Shown: in pieces, positions 1 to 9,004 of the stretch
How positions within the stretch are numbered: the stretch's first letter is position 1
How the letters are laid out: each line of letters opens with the position of its first letter
DNA from: Pseudomonas sp. 8O
GTDB taxonomy: Bacteria; Pseudomonadota; Gammaproteobacteria; Pseudomonadales; Pseudomonadaceae
Assembly (NCBI RefSeq): GCF_902506495.1
Contig: NZ_LR733264.1
Coordinates: 2,274,649-2,338,648 of the forward strand
Length of the DNA: 64,000 nucleotides
Direction: 5' to 3'
Notes under the pieces: model-generated
What the model was told of the DNA's origin: nothing
Database searches by the model: none
Seen by the model: the letters and a program-made list of their open reading frames with translations, nothing else
Translations under genes and position numbers: made by a program

Positions 1-1
1 C

Positions 2-220
2 TCGTCCAACGTCTGGTACTGCCAGGGCTACTCCGGCCACGGTATCGCCACCACCCACATCATGGGCGAGATCATGGCCAAGGCGATCACTGGCGATCTG
101 GAGCAATACGACACCTTTGCCGCCTGCAAGCACATCAAGGTGCCGCTGGGCGACCAGCTCGGCAATCCGATGCTGGCGGCGGGCATGTGGTACTACCAGA
201 TGCTCGAGAAGCTGCGCTGA
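2..220 (+). CDS. FAD-dependent oxidoreductase, C-terminal part (gamma-glutamylputrescine oxidase-like)
   Basis: This is the last 72 codons of a gene that begins before the window and ends at the TGA at 218-220. The visible protein contains GYSGHGIATTHIMGEIMA, the C-terminal FAD-contacting stretch typical of DAO-family oxidases such as PuuB/PauB, which oxidise gamma-glutamylputrescine in polyamine catabolism. The tail ends in a WYYQMLEKLR-type helix. Family membership is fairly clear. The exact substrate is inferred from similarity to the Pseudomonas PauB group, which has several paralogs, so no symbol is given. It converges on the PhoD-like gene. Confidence 0.7.
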   Translation, partial: SSNVWYCQGYSGHGIATTHIMGEIMAKAITGDLEQYDTFAACKHIKVPLGDQLGNPMLAAGMWYYQMLEKLR

Positions 221-314
221 CAGAGGGAGTATGTCAGTACGTGGCCTGGGGCGAGTGTAGCGATACGTGGGATATGGCCGATGGGTATCGCTGCACTCAA
301 TCCATCTTGAGGCG

Positions 315-2279
315 CTACGGAGCAGCTTTGCTCCGCCGAGGCGTAACGGCTGCCGACGGCCGCTCCTCGCGCTCGTTGGTGAATGTCACTGGCCGTGAAC
401 CGTCGGCGTTGAGCTGGAGGATGCGCTTGGGTCGGCCCTGTTCGTCGAAGAACACCTGGCCGAGGCCTGCGCTGTTCCACAGGCGTTCGCCCGAGCGGCT
501 GCGGTCGGGGATCAGTGGGGTGACGCGCATACGGCGGCGCTTGGTCAGCCAGTTGAGCGGCGACCAGGGCGCGTAGAGCCAGCGATTGAGGCGGTCGAAC
601 CAGTCCAGCAGGTCAGCTGGAAATTCGTTCTTGATGCCACTGCTGGTGATCTGCCAGATGGTCGGGCTGGCGCGGTGATGACGGATGTTCACGCGGTAGA
701 CGAAGGAGTAATGCACATCGCCGGAGAGGATGACGAAATCCCCCGGCGTACGCGAATGGCGGAAGATGTTCATCATCACGCTGGCCGCGCCGCGGTGGGC
801 CATCCAGTTTTCTGCGTCGACCATCAGAGGGTGGCCGGCGAGGGTGAACAGTTTCTGAATGCCCTCGATCAGCTTCACGCCGAACATCGGTGCCGGCGAG
901 ACGATGATGCAGCTGGGGTGATCGAGCAGCGCCTGCTGGAAGTCGCACAGCGCTTCCCAGTCCATCAGCCCCGAGGGTTTCGACAGGTGCCCTTCACTGC
1001 GCCAGCGGCGCGTGCGGGTATCCAGCACCAGTAGCGCCGGCGTGGTCGGCAGCACGTAGTGCCACTGTTCGAAAGCCTGTAACTGGTCGATCAGCGCGTC
1101 CTGCGTCTTGGACTGCAAGTGATTGTCCTGGCGCTGCTGCAGCAGTTCGGCAAAGGCCTGCAGCGGCTCATCGAATACGTCCGGGTTGTTGCCCCAGCCC
1201 TGGCACAACAGATAGGCGAGCAGGGCGTTGCCGATGATCCGCTTGGAGAACGGATGACCGTAAGCGGTCTGCTCCCAGCGCGCGGAGAGGTTCCAGTCAT
1301 CGGTGACATCGTGGTCGTCGAAGATCATCAGCGTCGGCAGGTGGGCGAACACCCGCGCAGCCTGGCCGAGGGTCTGGCGGAAGGCCTCGATGCGTTCGCG
1401 CTCGCGGGTGTAACGCTGCTGCTGTTCCTCGTCCAGCGGCGGCTGCTCTTCGCTGATCAGCGTCCAGGGCAGCGGCGACCAGACCAGCAGGTACATGGCG
1501 ATCATCTCGGCGAAGGTCACCAGATGATTGTCGGCACTGCTGCTGGTGAAGACCGGCTTCTCCACGCCGCCAAAGAACTTGTCGCGCAGGGTCTGGTTGC
1601 TCTTCACCGCTGGCAGCAGGTTGGCGCGTTGGTAGTAGCCGACCGGGTTGGCGTAGAGCGCCTGGCTGTCCTCGACCACGGCACCGTCGAGAAACTCGTC
1701 GAACAGGCCGAGGCGGGCGATCAACTGGTGGATGGCGCACAGCATTGGGCCGGCGACATCGTCGACATAGACCTGATCACCGCTCATCAGCAACAGCGCC
1801 GGGCGCTGCTTGGCTTCGGGCTGACTTGCCAGCAGGCGGTCGGCGCAGAGCAGGCCGTCATCAGCCGCATGGTGCGGCTTGCGGCAGGAGCCGTGGAGCA
1901 GGTGGTCGACACGTGAGCGCAGGACGAAATCGGCATGCTCGACGCCGTCGTAAAGCAGGTGCGGCGCCCAATCGCGCATGCCTTGCGGAGCATCGTCGTC
2001 GAGGATCTGCAGGTTATAGGCGATGCGTATATCTTGCGGCAGCACCTGCGTAAGGGGCAGGTCGATCAGGTGTAGCACGGCGTGCTGGCCCAGCGGCAGT
2101 TGCTGGCAGTGTTCGTCCAGCGCATGCGTCTGCTGCGCCTGACCCTCGGGTTGCAGCCACAGTTGCAGGCTCAGTTCACGGCTGGCCACCAGCCACAGCA
2201 CCAGGCGGCCGGGCTCCAGGCGGCGCAGCAGCGGGCCGGCGAGCACATCAGGCAGCGGAGCGGGGGCATTGTCTGGCAT
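315..2279 (-). CDS. PhoD-like metallophosphatase family protein
   Basis: A 654-residue protein with the metal-binding blocks of the PhoD/purple acid phosphatase-like superfamily: LLLMSGDQVYVDD near residue 168, MIFDDHDVTDDWN in the middle and VILSGDVHYSFVYRV near the C-terminus. PhoD enzymes are Fe/Ca phosphodiesterase-phosphomonoesterases. No Tat or Sec signal is visible, so this may be one of the cytoplasmic PhoD-like proteins common in Pseudomonas. The open frame extends further upstream, but the ATG at 2277-2279 is preferred: it has GGAAG about 10 bases upstream and avoids overlapping the neighbouring regulator gene. It lies 61 bases downstream of that Crp-like gene on the same strand and is possibly co-transcribed. 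Substrate is unknown. Confidence 0.8.
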   Translation of the reverse strand: MPDNAPAPLPDVLAGPLLRRLEPGRLVLWLVASRELSLQLWLQPEGQAQQTHALDEHCQQLPLGQHAVLHLIDLPLTQVLPQDIRIAYNLQILDDDAPQGMRDWAPHLLYDGVEHADFVLRSRVDHLLHGSCRKPHHAADDGLLCADRLLASQPEAKQRPALLLMSGDQVYVDDVAGPMLCAIHQLIARLGLFDEFLDGAVVEDSQALYANPVGYYQRANLLPAVKSNQTLRDKFFGGVEKPVFTSSSADNHLVTFAEMIAMYLLVWSPLPWTLISEEQPPLDEEQQQRYTRERERIEAFRQTLGQAARVFAHLPTLMIFDDHDVTDDWNLSARWEQTAYGHPFSKRIIGNALLAYLLCQGWGNNPDVFDEPLQAFAELLQQRQDNHLQSKTQDALIDQLQAFEQWHYVLPTTPALLVLDTRTRRWRSEGHLSKPSGLMDWEALCDFQQALLDHPSCIIVSPAPMFGVKLIEGIQKLFTLAGHPLMVDAENWMAHRGAASVMMNIFRHSRTPGDFVILSGDVHYSFVYRVNIRHHRASPTIWQITSSGIKNEFPADLLDWFDRLNRWLYAPWSPLNWLTKRRRMRVTPLIPDRSRSGERLWNSAGLGQVFFDEQGRPKRILQLNADGSRPVTFTNEREERPSAAVTPRRSKAAP

Positions 2280-2340
2280 CGGTGCGGTACTTCCTGCAAG
2301 AAAAACGACAGGGGTTGGACAGTGGCAGGACGCCAGCGGT

Positions 2341-3024
2341 TCAGGAGGCCAGCTGGCGCAGACGTTCGAAATCGAGAATTTCGATCTCGCCATAGGTGAG
2401 CTGCACCACGCCCTGCGCCTGCAACTCCTTGAGGATCTGGTTGGTGGTCTGGCGTGACAGCGAGAGCATCAGCGCCAGCTGTTCCTGGGCCAGGTGCAGA
2501 ATCCGGCGCGGTTCGCTTTCACCGTAGTTCTCAGCGATCAGCAGCAGCCGTCGGGCCAGGCGCGGCGCGGCGGGTAGCAGGCTCATGTCTTCCAGGGTGA
2601 GGAAGGCCAGGCGCAGCTTGTGGCTCATCAGCAGGGCGAAGTCGCGCCAGTACTGCGGCTCGCGTTCGAGCAGCGCGAGCAGGTCGTGCTGGGGCAGCAG
2701 CAGCAGGGTGCTGGCGCTTTCGGCGAAGGCATCGTGGGTGCGCGGCAGGCCATCGAACAGGGAAATTTCGCCGAACCAGTAGGGCGGCTCGACCAGGGTC
2801 AGCAATGCCTCCTTGCCGTTTTCGCTGACCGCACCGATGCGCACTGCACCTTCGACTACCGCATACAGGCCGCTGGGTTTTTCGCCACGGCGAAACAGCC
2901 GCTGGCCGGCATCCAGGCGTTGCACCTGGGCCATTTCCAACAGGCTCTGGCTTAGCGCTGTGGGCAATGCGGCGAACCAGTGACCCTGGTTCAGCTGGCT
3001 GAAGTAATGACGGGGATCGGGCAT
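2341..3024 (-). CDS. Crp/Fnr-family transcriptional regulator
   Basis: A 227-residue protein with an N-terminal cyclic-nucleotide-binding-type beta-roll (residues about 15-130, including RRGEKPSGLYAVVEGAVRIG and PPYWFGEISLFDGLPRTH) and a C-terminal Crp-type winged helix (EQLALMLSLSRQTTNQILKELQAQG). No cysteine cluster of the Fnr type is seen, so oxygen sensing through an FeS cluster is unlikely. The start at 3022-3024 is chosen because AGGAG lies 5 bases upstream in the transcript; an upstream in-frame start at 3069 lacks this. It sits just upstream of the PhoD-like gene and may regulate it. The ligand is not predictable from sequence. Confidence 0.85.
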   Translation of the reverse strand: MPDPRHYFSQLNQGHWFAALPTALSQSLLEMAQVQRLDAGQRLFRRGEKPSGLYAVVEGAVRIGAVSENGKEALLTLVEPPYWFGEISLFDGLPRTHDAFAESASTLLLLPQHDLLALLEREPQYWRDFALLMSHKLRLAFLTLEDMSLLPAAPRLARRLLLIAENYGESEPRRILHLAQEQLALMLSLSRQTTNQILKELQAQGVVQLTYGEIEILDFERLRQLAS

Positions 3025-3147
3025 TGCGGCTCCTGTGAGGTTGCGCGGCGGTGCGGCCATCCCTGCCATTGTCGGCTAGCCGACAGTGCGACTAGCCAAG
3101 GTGGGGGGATCATGTACGGGCCCGTTTCACACCTGAGGACGATAATA

Positions 3148-3672
3148 ATGAAAACCCTCGTCGATCACCTGGCGCAATATGCCGCCTACCATCGCGACCG
3201 GCGCAATATCGCCAGCCACTTCCTCGGCATCCCGATGATCGTGCTGGCCGTCGCCGTGCTGCTGTCGCGGCCAGGTTTCCATCTCGCCGGCCTGTGGCTG
3301 GCGCCTGCCACGCTGGTGGCGCTGGCGTCGGCGTGGTTCTACCTGCGTCTGGACACCCGTTTCGGCCTGCTTATGGCCGTGCTACTGGGGCTGTGCCTGT
3401 GGGCCGGTGCCAGCCTGGCGGTCGCTTCCACTGCCCTGTGGCTGACGGCAGGCATTGGCCTGTTCGTGGTCGGCTGGGTCATCCAGTTCATCGGTCATTA
3501 CTACGAAGGACGCAAGCCGGCCTTCGTCGATGACGTCATGGGACTGGTGATCGGCCCGCTGTTCGTGGTCGCTGAACTGGCTTTCCTGCTCGGCCTGCGC
3601 AAGGAAGTCGAACATGCCGTGGTGGAGATCGCCGGCCCGACCTGCATCCGCGAGAAGAAGGTGCTGGCCTGA
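3148..3672 (+). CDS. Mpo1-like (DUF962) integral membrane protein
   Basis: A 174-residue protein of the Mpo1/YGL010w (DUF962) family. Family hallmarks are visible: an N-terminal YHRDRRNIASHFLGIPMIV segment, several hydrophobic helices, and FIGHYYEGRKPAFVDD. Yeast Mpo1 is an Fe(II) dioxygenase that alpha-oxidises 2-hydroxy fatty acids; the conserved histidines here fit metal binding, but the bacterial function is unproven. The start at 3148 has GAGGA upstream with good spacing. The longer upstream frame is rejected because it runs back into the divergent regulator gene. It stands alone and is followed by a REP-type repeat. Confidence 0.75.
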   Translation: MKTLVDHLAQYAAYHRDRRNIASHFLGIPMIVLAVAVLLSRPGFHLAGLWLAPATLVALASAWFYLRLDTRFGLLMAVLLGLCLWAGASLAVASTALWLTAGIGLFVVGWVIQFIGHYYEGRKPAFVDDVMGLVIGPLFVVAELAFLLGLRKEVEHAVVEIAGPTCIREKKVLA

Positions 3673-3703
3673 GCCGGTCAGTTAAACGTAGGCCGGAACG
3701 CAT

Positions 3704-3788
3704 GTAGGAGCCAGCTTGCTGGCGATCCGGCGAGGTGATGATCATCAGCCCTGCTGACGAAGAGCATCGCCAGCAAGCCGGCTCCTAC
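3704..3788. repeat. REP-type inverted repeat pair
   Basis: Two facing arms, GTAGGAGCCAGCTTGCTGGC and its near-complement ending CAGCAAGCCGGCTCCTAC, about 85 bases overall. The same arrangement recurs at 22744-22814. It lies between two convergent genes, the usual location of Pseudomonas REP/BIME elements. Confidence 0.8.
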
Positions 3789-3811
3789 GATTGCTTCGTA
3801 CGGTCGCGGGG

Positions 3812-4558
3812 CTAGAACATCTCCATCCACTGCGCCGTCATCGAGCGTGCGTGACGATCCACGGTAATGGGCGCGAAGGGACGGCCGGAGACGCTCTGCA
3901 GGGTGTTGCTCTGGCTGTTCATGTCGGCCAGCGCGGCACGCAGGTAACTCCAGCGCGTCTGCAGCTTGGTCACCTGCGGGTCGGATTGATCCTCGATTGC
4001 CTGCAGCTCGCTGTCGATGGCGGGCAGCAGCAGGCGTTCGTCCTGACCGAGGTAGGTGCCGGGTTGCTCGCGGGCGATCTCGAAGGTGCCCAGGTAGGAG
4101 CGGCTGAGGTATTGCACACAGAGGTACTCGACCTTTGCCGCCAGCTCGCTCTGGCCTTCGGCGCCCGGTAGTGCGCGAGCCGCGCCGAGGAAGTCGCGCA
4201 GGGCGCGGCTGAGGTCTTCGGGAAAGCGCCAGGGTACGTTCTCGTCACCGGGGCCATAGGAAACACCGTTGCGCAATTGGGTAACGAGGGCCTGATGGGC
4301 GCTGGTGAGTGCGGCGCTGCCCTGTGGCAGGCTCTGCATGGCGCCGGCCAGCGCGGCGAGGTCGGCTTCCAGGCGCTGCTGATGGGTCTTCTGGAAACCT
4401 TCGCCACGTAACAGCATCAGGCTGCTGGTGGCGCGGCTGGCGTGTACCTGAATCTGTTCCTGCGGGCTGACGGCCTCGGCGAAGGCCACTGGCGAGAGCC
4501 CGACGAAGAGTCCGAGCGACCAGAGAAAAGCATGACGCAACAGTGCTTTACAGCGCAT
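3812..4558 (-). CDS. Conserved secreted/periplasmic protein of unknown function
   Basis: A 248-residue protein not assigned to a named family here. The N-terminus has positive charges, a hydrophobic core and AFA-EA at about residues 26-29, so a Sec signal peptide is likely. The remainder is largely helical, rich in Gln, Ala and Leu, with no obvious catalytic motif. Only two cysteines are seen, one in the N-terminal region and one in LCVQYLSR. AGGAG lies about 9 bases before the ATG at 4558. It is monocistronic between a REP element and a regulator gene. No function is offered. Confidence 0.65.
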   Translation of the reverse strand: MRCKALLRHAFLWSLGLFVGLSPVAFAEAVSPQEQIQVHASRATSSLMLLRGEGFQKTHQQRLEADLAALAGAMQSLPQGSAALTSAHQALVTQLRNGVSYGPGDENVPWRFPEDLSRALRDFLGAARALPGAEGQSELAAKVEYLCVQYLSRSYLGTFEIAREQPGTYLGQDERLLLPAIDSELQAIEDQSDPQVTKLQTRWSYLRAALADMNSQSNTLQSVSGRPFAPITVDRHARSMTAQWMEMF

Positions 4559-4688
4559 CCGGGGTGCTCCTTGTTATTGTTTTGAGCAGGTATGCATTGG
4601 CAGCGTCAACGACGCAGCGCCAAGACTACTGCGCCAAGCGTCGCGGAGCATGACCCGAAAGAGTGATTTCGTCGGAAATCGCTACCGT

Positions 4689-5474
4689 TCAGGGGCTTTT
4701 CGCCAGGTTGCGCAGGTAGTCGGCGGTGAAGGCGTCGGCGGGGAAGAAGGTCTCCAGCGCCAGTTCGGCGAGGGTCACGTCATTCGGTGTACCGAAGACC
4801 GTGATGGTGCTGATCAGGCTGAGCACGCCCTGCTCGCTGTGCAGTTGCAGCGGCACCAGCACGGCATCGCTCGGCGGCGCAGGGACTTCTGCCGGCGCCG
4901 GGTAGCCGCGCAGTTCATCGAGCAGGCTGAACAGGGCTTCGTCGCCGCTGATTTCGGCGTCACGCTGCAGGCGCATCAGCAGGTGCGCGCGCCACAGCGC
5001 AAGGTTGGCGATGCGCGGAGCCAGGCCTTCGGGGTGTAGCGACAGGCGCATCACATTGAGCGGCGGGCCGAGCAGAAAGTCCGGCATGCCGGCGAGGAAG
5101 GGGCCGACCGAGGCGTTGGCTGCCAGCAAATTCCACTGCCGGTCGATGGCCAGCGCCGGATAGGGTTCATGGGCCTTGAGCAACTGTTCGATGGCCTGGC
5201 GGGCTGGAGCCAGCGCCGGGTCGCTTAGCTCGTACTGGCTGTACAGCGGGGCGAAACCGGCTGCGCTAAGCAGACGATTGCGCTCGCGCAGGGGAATCTC
5301 CAGTTGCTCGGCCAGGTGCAGCAGCATTTCGCGGCTGGGTTGGGCGCGTCCGGTTTCGACGAAGCTCAGGTGGCGGGTGGAGATCTCCGCCTCGCAGGCG
5401 AGGTCGAGCTGGCTCAGGCGGCGCCTTTGGCGCCATTGGCGCAACAGGGCGCCGGCGGTCTGGGTATTGTTCAT
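4689..5474 (-). CDS. XRE-family HTH regulator with MmyB-like ligand domain
   Basis: About 261 residues. An N-terminal helix-turn-helix (LLRQWRQRRRLSQLDLACEAEISTRHLS, residues about 10-38) is followed by the FVETGRAQPSREMLLHLAEQLEIPLRERN stretch typical of this group. The C-terminal part matches MmyB-like regulators, a PAS-related pocket reported to bind fatty acids in some members. The shorter start at 5474 is preferred over 5483 because the first three codons look like leader. It is divergently transcribed from a small membrane protein gene across about 120 bases and probably controls that gene, itself, or both. Ligand unknown. Confidence 0.8.
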   Translation of the reverse strand: MNNTQTAGALLRQWRQRRRLSQLDLACEAEISTRHLSFVETGRAQPSREMLLHLAEQLEIPLRERNRLLSAAGFAPLYSQYELSDPALAPARQAIEQLLKAHEPYPALAIDRQWNLLAANASVGPFLAGMPDFLLGPPLNVMRLSLHPEGLAPRIANLALWRAHLLMRLQRDAEISGDEALFSLLDELRGYPAPAEVPAPPSDAVLVPLQLHSEQGVLSLISTITVFGTPNDVTLAELALETFFPADAFTADYLRNLAKSP

Positions 5475-5596
5475 GGTCAGCACGATAGTTCAGTCAGGTC
5501 ATGCCGGCCATTACCTGGCAGGTAATCGACGCCCCGCGCGTTTCGGCGAAATCTGTAGGCCAGGCACCACCCCGGTGTCCCTATGGAGGATTCATC

Positions 5597-5998
5597 ATGA
5601 ACGCACTGCAACCCACCCCGATGCTGCGCAATGCTCTCTTGCTCGATGGTCTGCTCAGCGGCGTCACCGGCCTGCTACTGGTCCTGGCGGCCGGCTGGCT
5701 GGGCGCCTTCCTCGAATTGCCACGCTTGCTGTTACTGGTCGCAGGGAGCGCGCTGCTGCCCTTCGCGGCGCTGCTGGTGTGGTTATCCAACCGCGCCGAA
5801 ATCAGCCGCCAGGCCATCTGGGCGGTGATCGCGGTCAACGCGCTGTGGGTGATCGACAGCCTGCTGGTACTGGTGATCGGCTGGGTGTCGCCGAACCTGT
5901 TCGGCTACGCCTTCATCATCGGCCAGGCGCTGGCGGTGGCGCTGCTGGCCGAGTTGCAATGGTTCGGCCTCAAGCACTCGCAGGCTGCCGCCATTTGA
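5597..5998 (+). CDS. Small four-helix integral membrane protein
   Basis: A 133-residue protein made almost entirely of four hydrophobic segments (roughly residues 12-32, 43-62, 73-97 and 104-124) with short polar loops. GGAGGA precedes the ATG by a good distance. No motif points to a transport or enzymatic role. Its divergent partner is an MmyB-type regulator, so it is probably that regulator's target. Such small membrane proteins next to XRE/MmyB genes are common in Pseudomonas and remain uncharacterised. Confidence 0.75.
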   Translation: MNALQPTPMLRNALLLDGLLSGVTGLLLVLAAGWLGAFLELPRLLLLVAGSALLPFAALLVWLSNRAEISRQAIWAVIAVNALWVIDSLLVLVIGWVSPNLFGYAFIIGQALAVALLAELQWFGLKHSQAAAI

Positions 5999-6007
5999 TG
6001 GTCAGGT

Positions 6008-6745
6008 TCAGAAACCGCGCAGTGCCAGTTCTGCCCCAAGCAGCAACAGGCCGATGAAGAACCAGCGTTTGAAGCGCTCCGCGCTGATGCGTTTGCGCAG
6101 CCACTGGCCGCCGGCCATGCCCAGCAGTGCGGGCAGCAGGGCGAGGGCCGATACACCCAGCACCGCCGGTTGCAGCAGTTCACCGCTGTGACCGAGCGCT
6201 GCCGCCAAAGCCAGGGTGGAGACGCTGAAGGACAACCCCAGGGCCTGAACCAGATCGTCCTTCTCCAGGCCGATGGCCTGCAGGTAAGGCACGGCGGGAA
6301 TCACGAATACACCGGTAACTGCGGTGATCGCACCGGTGATCGCTCCGATCACCGGGCTCAGCCAGCCTTCCTTGGCCCGCTCCACGCGAAAGTGCACCTT
6401 GGCCAGGCCAAGCACTGCGTAGATCACCAGCGCGACGCCCAGCCAGCGGGTGGCGCCGGGCAGGTCGAGGCTCTGCAGCAGGGCGGCCACCAGCAGCGTG
6501 CCGCACAGGATTCCCAGCAGCATCGGCCATAGCCGGCGCAGCATCGGCAGCGGGCTGCGACCGTCGCACAACTGCCAGATGTTGGTCACCATCGACGGGA
6601 TGATCAGCAGCGCGGCGGCCTGCAGTGGCGCCATCACCAGACCGAGCAGACCAACGGCGATGGTCGGCAGACCAAGGCCGACCACACCCTTGACCATGCC
6701 GGCGAGCAGGAAGGTGGCGAGGATCAGCGGCAGGTGCTCAGTCAT
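6008..6745 (-). CDS. TauE/SafE-family permease (sulfite/organosulfonate exporter-like)
   Basis: A 245-residue polytopic protein with the TauE/SafE signature near the start (LAGMVKGVVGLGLPTIAVGLL) and its repeat in the second half (ITGAITAVTGVFVIPAVPYLQ). Family members export sulfite, sulfoacetate or related anions during sulfonate use, but many have other or unknown substrates. The start at 6745 overlaps the end of the upstream monooxygenase gene by 8 bases, indicating translational coupling. A longer upstream reading would run through that gene and is rejected. An ArsR regulator lies divergently upstream of the pair. Confidence 0.85.
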   Translation of the reverse strand: MTEHLPLILATFLLAGMVKGVVGLGLPTIAVGLLGLVMAPLQAAALLIIPSMVTNIWQLCDGRSPLPMLRRLWPMLLGILCGTLLVAALLQSLDLPGATRWLGVALVIYAVLGLAKVHFRVERAKEGWLSPVIGAITGAITAVTGVFVIPAVPYLQAIGLEKDDLVQALGLSFSVSTLALAAALGHSGELLQPAVLGVSALALLPALLGMAGGQWLRKRISAERFKRWFFIGLLLLGAELALRGF

Positions 6746-7100
6746 CGCGTTGCCCCTGCTCGTGGATCGCGCGGCTGTCGGCTGGCGCCTGTTCGCGCTC
6801 GTGCATGCCGTAGTCGCGCAGCACCTGGGCCACGCGCAGGCGATAGTGACTGAAGACCTCCTCGCGTCCTGCCGTCTGTGCGCGTCGGTGTTCATCGCGC
6901 TGGCGCCAGGCCTGGATCGCGGCTTCGTCCTGCCAGAACGACAGCGACAGGATCTTCCCCGGCTGGGTCAGGCTCTGGAAGCGTTCGATGGAGATGAAAC
7001 CCGGCTGCTCGGCGAGCAGCGGGCGCAACTCACCGGCGAGGTCGAGATAGTCCTGCTGCAGGCCTGGCTTGGCCTGAACTTCGAAGATCACGGCGAGCAT
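6738..7100 (-). CDS. Antibiotic biosynthesis monooxygenase (ABM)-fold protein
   Basis: A 120-residue single-domain ABM-fold protein. Family marks are MLAVIFEVQAKPGLQQDY at the start and LSLSFWQDEAAIQAWRQRDEHRRAQ in the middle. ABM proteins are small dimeric ferredoxin-like folds that include cofactor-free monooxygenases and heme-degrading enzymes; no heme-oxygenase-specific residues are assigned here. It is the first gene of a two-gene unit with the TauE/SafE permease and is divergent from an ArsR regulator 84 bases away. It may handle a small reactive or toxic compound whose product is exported. That is inference. Confidence 0.75.
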   Translation of the reverse strand: MLAVIFEVQAKPGLQQDYLDLAGELRPLLAEQPGFISIERFQSLTQPGKILSLSFWQDEAAIQAWRQRDEHRRAQTAGREEVFSHYRLRVAQVLRDYGMHEREQAPADSRAIHEQGQRDD

Positions 7101-7184
7101 CGGTTTCTCCCTGGCTGGCTCCGGCTGAAATTGCATGCCAGTATCCACATTTGCTGCACGCCATGTTTCGTCATGAGGTGAACT

Positions 7185-7877
7185 ATGGAATACGCACCGG
7201 GTTTCAGCTCGATTGCCGCACTGCTCGCCGATGCCGGGCGCGCCAGCATGGTCTGGGCGCTGATGGACGGCAGCGCGCGGCCGGCCGGCGAGCTGGCCTT
7301 GCTCGCGGGGCTGTCGCCGTCGTCGACCAGCGCGCACCTGGCCAAGCTGGTAGAAGGCGGCCTGCTGGCGCAGCAACGCCATGGGCGCAATCGCTATTAC
7401 CGCCTGGCCGGGCCGGAAGTCGGGCAATTGGTCGAGGCCCTGGCCAGTGCCGCGCTGGCCGCGCAGCCACGGCAACCACGCGCGGTGCCGGCTTCACGCG
7501 GGACGCCGCAGGCCATGCGTGAGGCGCGCACCTGCTATGACCATCTGGCCGGAGAACTGGCGGTAGGCGTGTTCGCGCGCATGCGCGCGGCTGACTGGCT
7601 GAGCGAGGAGGGTGGTGCGCTGAAGTTGACGGCAAGCGGTGAGCAGGGGCTGCAGGCGTTGGGGATCGATCTGCAGCAGGTCAACCGTCAGCGCCGCCAG
7701 CGACTCTGTGCCTGCCCGGACTGGAGCGAGCGCAAGCCGCATCTCGGTGGCGCGTTGGGCGCGGCATTGCTGAATCTGTGCGAAGGCGAGGGCTGGCTGC
7801 GGCGCAGCACGGATTCGCGTGCGCTGCAGGTTTCACCGAAGGGGCGCAGGGCGATCATGGCAATCGCGGCCCCGTAG
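7185..7877 (+). CDS. ArsR-family winged-helix regulator
   Basis: A 230-residue protein. The first 95 residues form an ArsR-type winged helix (ELALLAGLSPSSTSAHLAKLVEGGLL, then QQRHGRNRYYRLAGPEVGQLVEALA). A C-terminal extension of about 120 residues contains CACPDWSERKPHLGGALGAALL, seen in a subgroup of large ArsR-like regulators. A CxC pair is present, but the N-terminal ELCVCDL metal site is absent, so arsenic or zinc sensing is not supported. A GAGGTGA ribosome site precedes the ATG. It is divergent from the ABM monooxygenase and TauE genes, which it probably represses. Confidence 0.85.
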   Translation: MEYAPGFSSIAALLADAGRASMVWALMDGSARPAGELALLAGLSPSSTSAHLAKLVEGGLLAQQRHGRNRYYRLAGPEVGQLVEALASAALAAQPRQPRAVPASRGTPQAMREARTCYDHLAGELAVGVFARMRAADWLSEEGGALKLTASGEQGLQALGIDLQQVNRQRRQRLCACPDWSERKPHLGGALGAALLNLCEGEGWLRRSTDSRALQVSPKGRRAIMAIAAP

Positions 7878-7888
7878 CTTCGCAGCTC

Positions 7889-8004
7889 CGTAGGGTGGGC
7901 CGGGCGACGATTCGCTTCAGCCCACCGAACACAGGTTGAGCTCCTGTCGGTGTAGTCGGTGGGCTGAAGCCCACCCTACGTACTATCGCCCGGCCTACCC
8001 TACG
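7889..8004. repeat. Nested inverted repeat (CGTAGGGTGGGC family)
   Basis: Outer arms begin CGTAGGGTGGGCCGGGCGA and end with GGCCTACCCTACG. A second pair, GCTTCAGCCCACC and GGTGGGCTGAAGC, is nested inside. It lies between the convergent ArsR and cysA genes and could also terminate transcription from both sides. CGTAGGGTG half-sites recur near 49240-49302. Confidence 0.75.
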
Positions 8005-8009
8005 AAGAG

Positions 8010-9002
8010 CTACACCTGGGCGCTGACCGGCTTGCCGCCCTTGGGCTTGAAGTACAGGGTGGTGCCGCGGGCGAGGTTGTCCAGGCTGACGTGATCCTTG
8101 GCCACCTCGGCCTCGATCAGCTCGTCCTGGCCTTCGACCTTGAGGGTGATGCGGGTGATCGCGCCGAGCAGGCGAATGTCGCGCACCTCGCCGGCCTTGT
8201 GTTCCGGGCTCGGTTCGCTGGACAGGTCGACCTCGTGCGGGCGGAACAGCACGTGGTGATCATTGCCGACGTAGAGGCGGTTGGCGTCGCCGAGGAAGTG
8301 GTAGACGAAATCGCTGGCCGGATACTCGTAGACTTCGGCCGGCGTGCCGATCTGCTCGATCACACCCTTGTTCATCACCACGATGCGGTCGGCCACTTCC
8401 ATGGCTTCTTCCTGGTCGTGGGTGACGAATACGCTGGTCAGGTGCACGTCCTCGTGCAGGCGCGCCAGCCAGCGGCGCAGCTCCTTGCGCACCTTGGCGT
8501 CCAGCGCCCCGAAGGGTTCGTCGAGCAGCAGCACTTTCGGCTCCACTGCCAGGGCGCGGGCCAGGGCGATACGCTGGCGCTGACCGCCGGAGAGCTGCTC
8601 CGGGTAGCGATCGCCGAGCCAGTCGAGCTGCACCAGGTTGAGCAGTTCGTGCACCTTCTGCTGGATCACCGCTTCGCTCGGGCGCTCGCGTTTGGGCTTC
8701 ATGCGCAGGCCGAAGGCGACGTTGTCGAACACCGTCATGTGGCGGAACAGCGCGTAGTGCTGGAACACGAAGCCGACATTGCGATCACGCACGTCGTGGT
8801 TGGAGACGTCCTCGCCGTGAAACTCGATGGTGCCGCTGTCCGGGGTTTCCAGGCCGGCGATGATGCGCAGCAGGGTGGTCTTGCCACAGCCGGACGGGCC
8901 GAGCAGGGCGACCAGTTCGCCGCTCTGGATGTTCAGATTGATCTCGTTCAGCGCCTTGAACGCATTGAAGTTCTTGCTGACGTTACGGATTTCGATACTC
9001 AT
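8010..9002 (-). CDS. cysA: Sulfate/thiosulfate ABC transporter ATP-binding protein CysA
   Basis: A 330-residue ATPase. Walker A is GPSGCGKT (residues 35-42), the signature motif LSGGQRQR is at 137-144, and Walker B is VLLLDEP at 157-163. A C-terminal TOBE-like regulatory region with an [22 protein letters not shown] lead-in is also present. It energises sulfate and thiosulfate uptake with CysT and CysW. The start at 9002 is only 2 bases from the cysW stop codon; an upstream in-frame start inside cysW is rejected. It is the last gene of an oscA-sbp-cysT-cysW-cysA run. It is the only sulfate-type ATPase gene in the window and may also serve the second CysT/CysW pair at 53-54.6 kb. Confidence 0.95.
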   Translation of the reverse strand: MSIEIRNVSKNFNAFKALNEINLNIQSGELVALLGPSGCGKTTLLRIIAGLETPDSGTIEFHGEDVSNHDVRDRNVGFVFQHYALFRHMTVFDNVAFGLRMKPKRERPSEAVIQQKVHELLNLVQLDWLGDRYPEQLSGGQRQRIALARALAVEPKVLLLDEPFGALDAKVRKELRRWLARLHEDVHLTSVFVTHDQEEAMEVADRIVVMNKGVIEQIGTPAEVYEYPASDFVYHFLGDANRLYVGNDHHVLFRPHEVDLSSEPSPEHKAGEVRDIRLLGAITRITLKVEGQDELIEAEVAKDHVSLDNLARGTTLYFKPKGGKPVSAQV

Positions 9003-9004
9003 GT

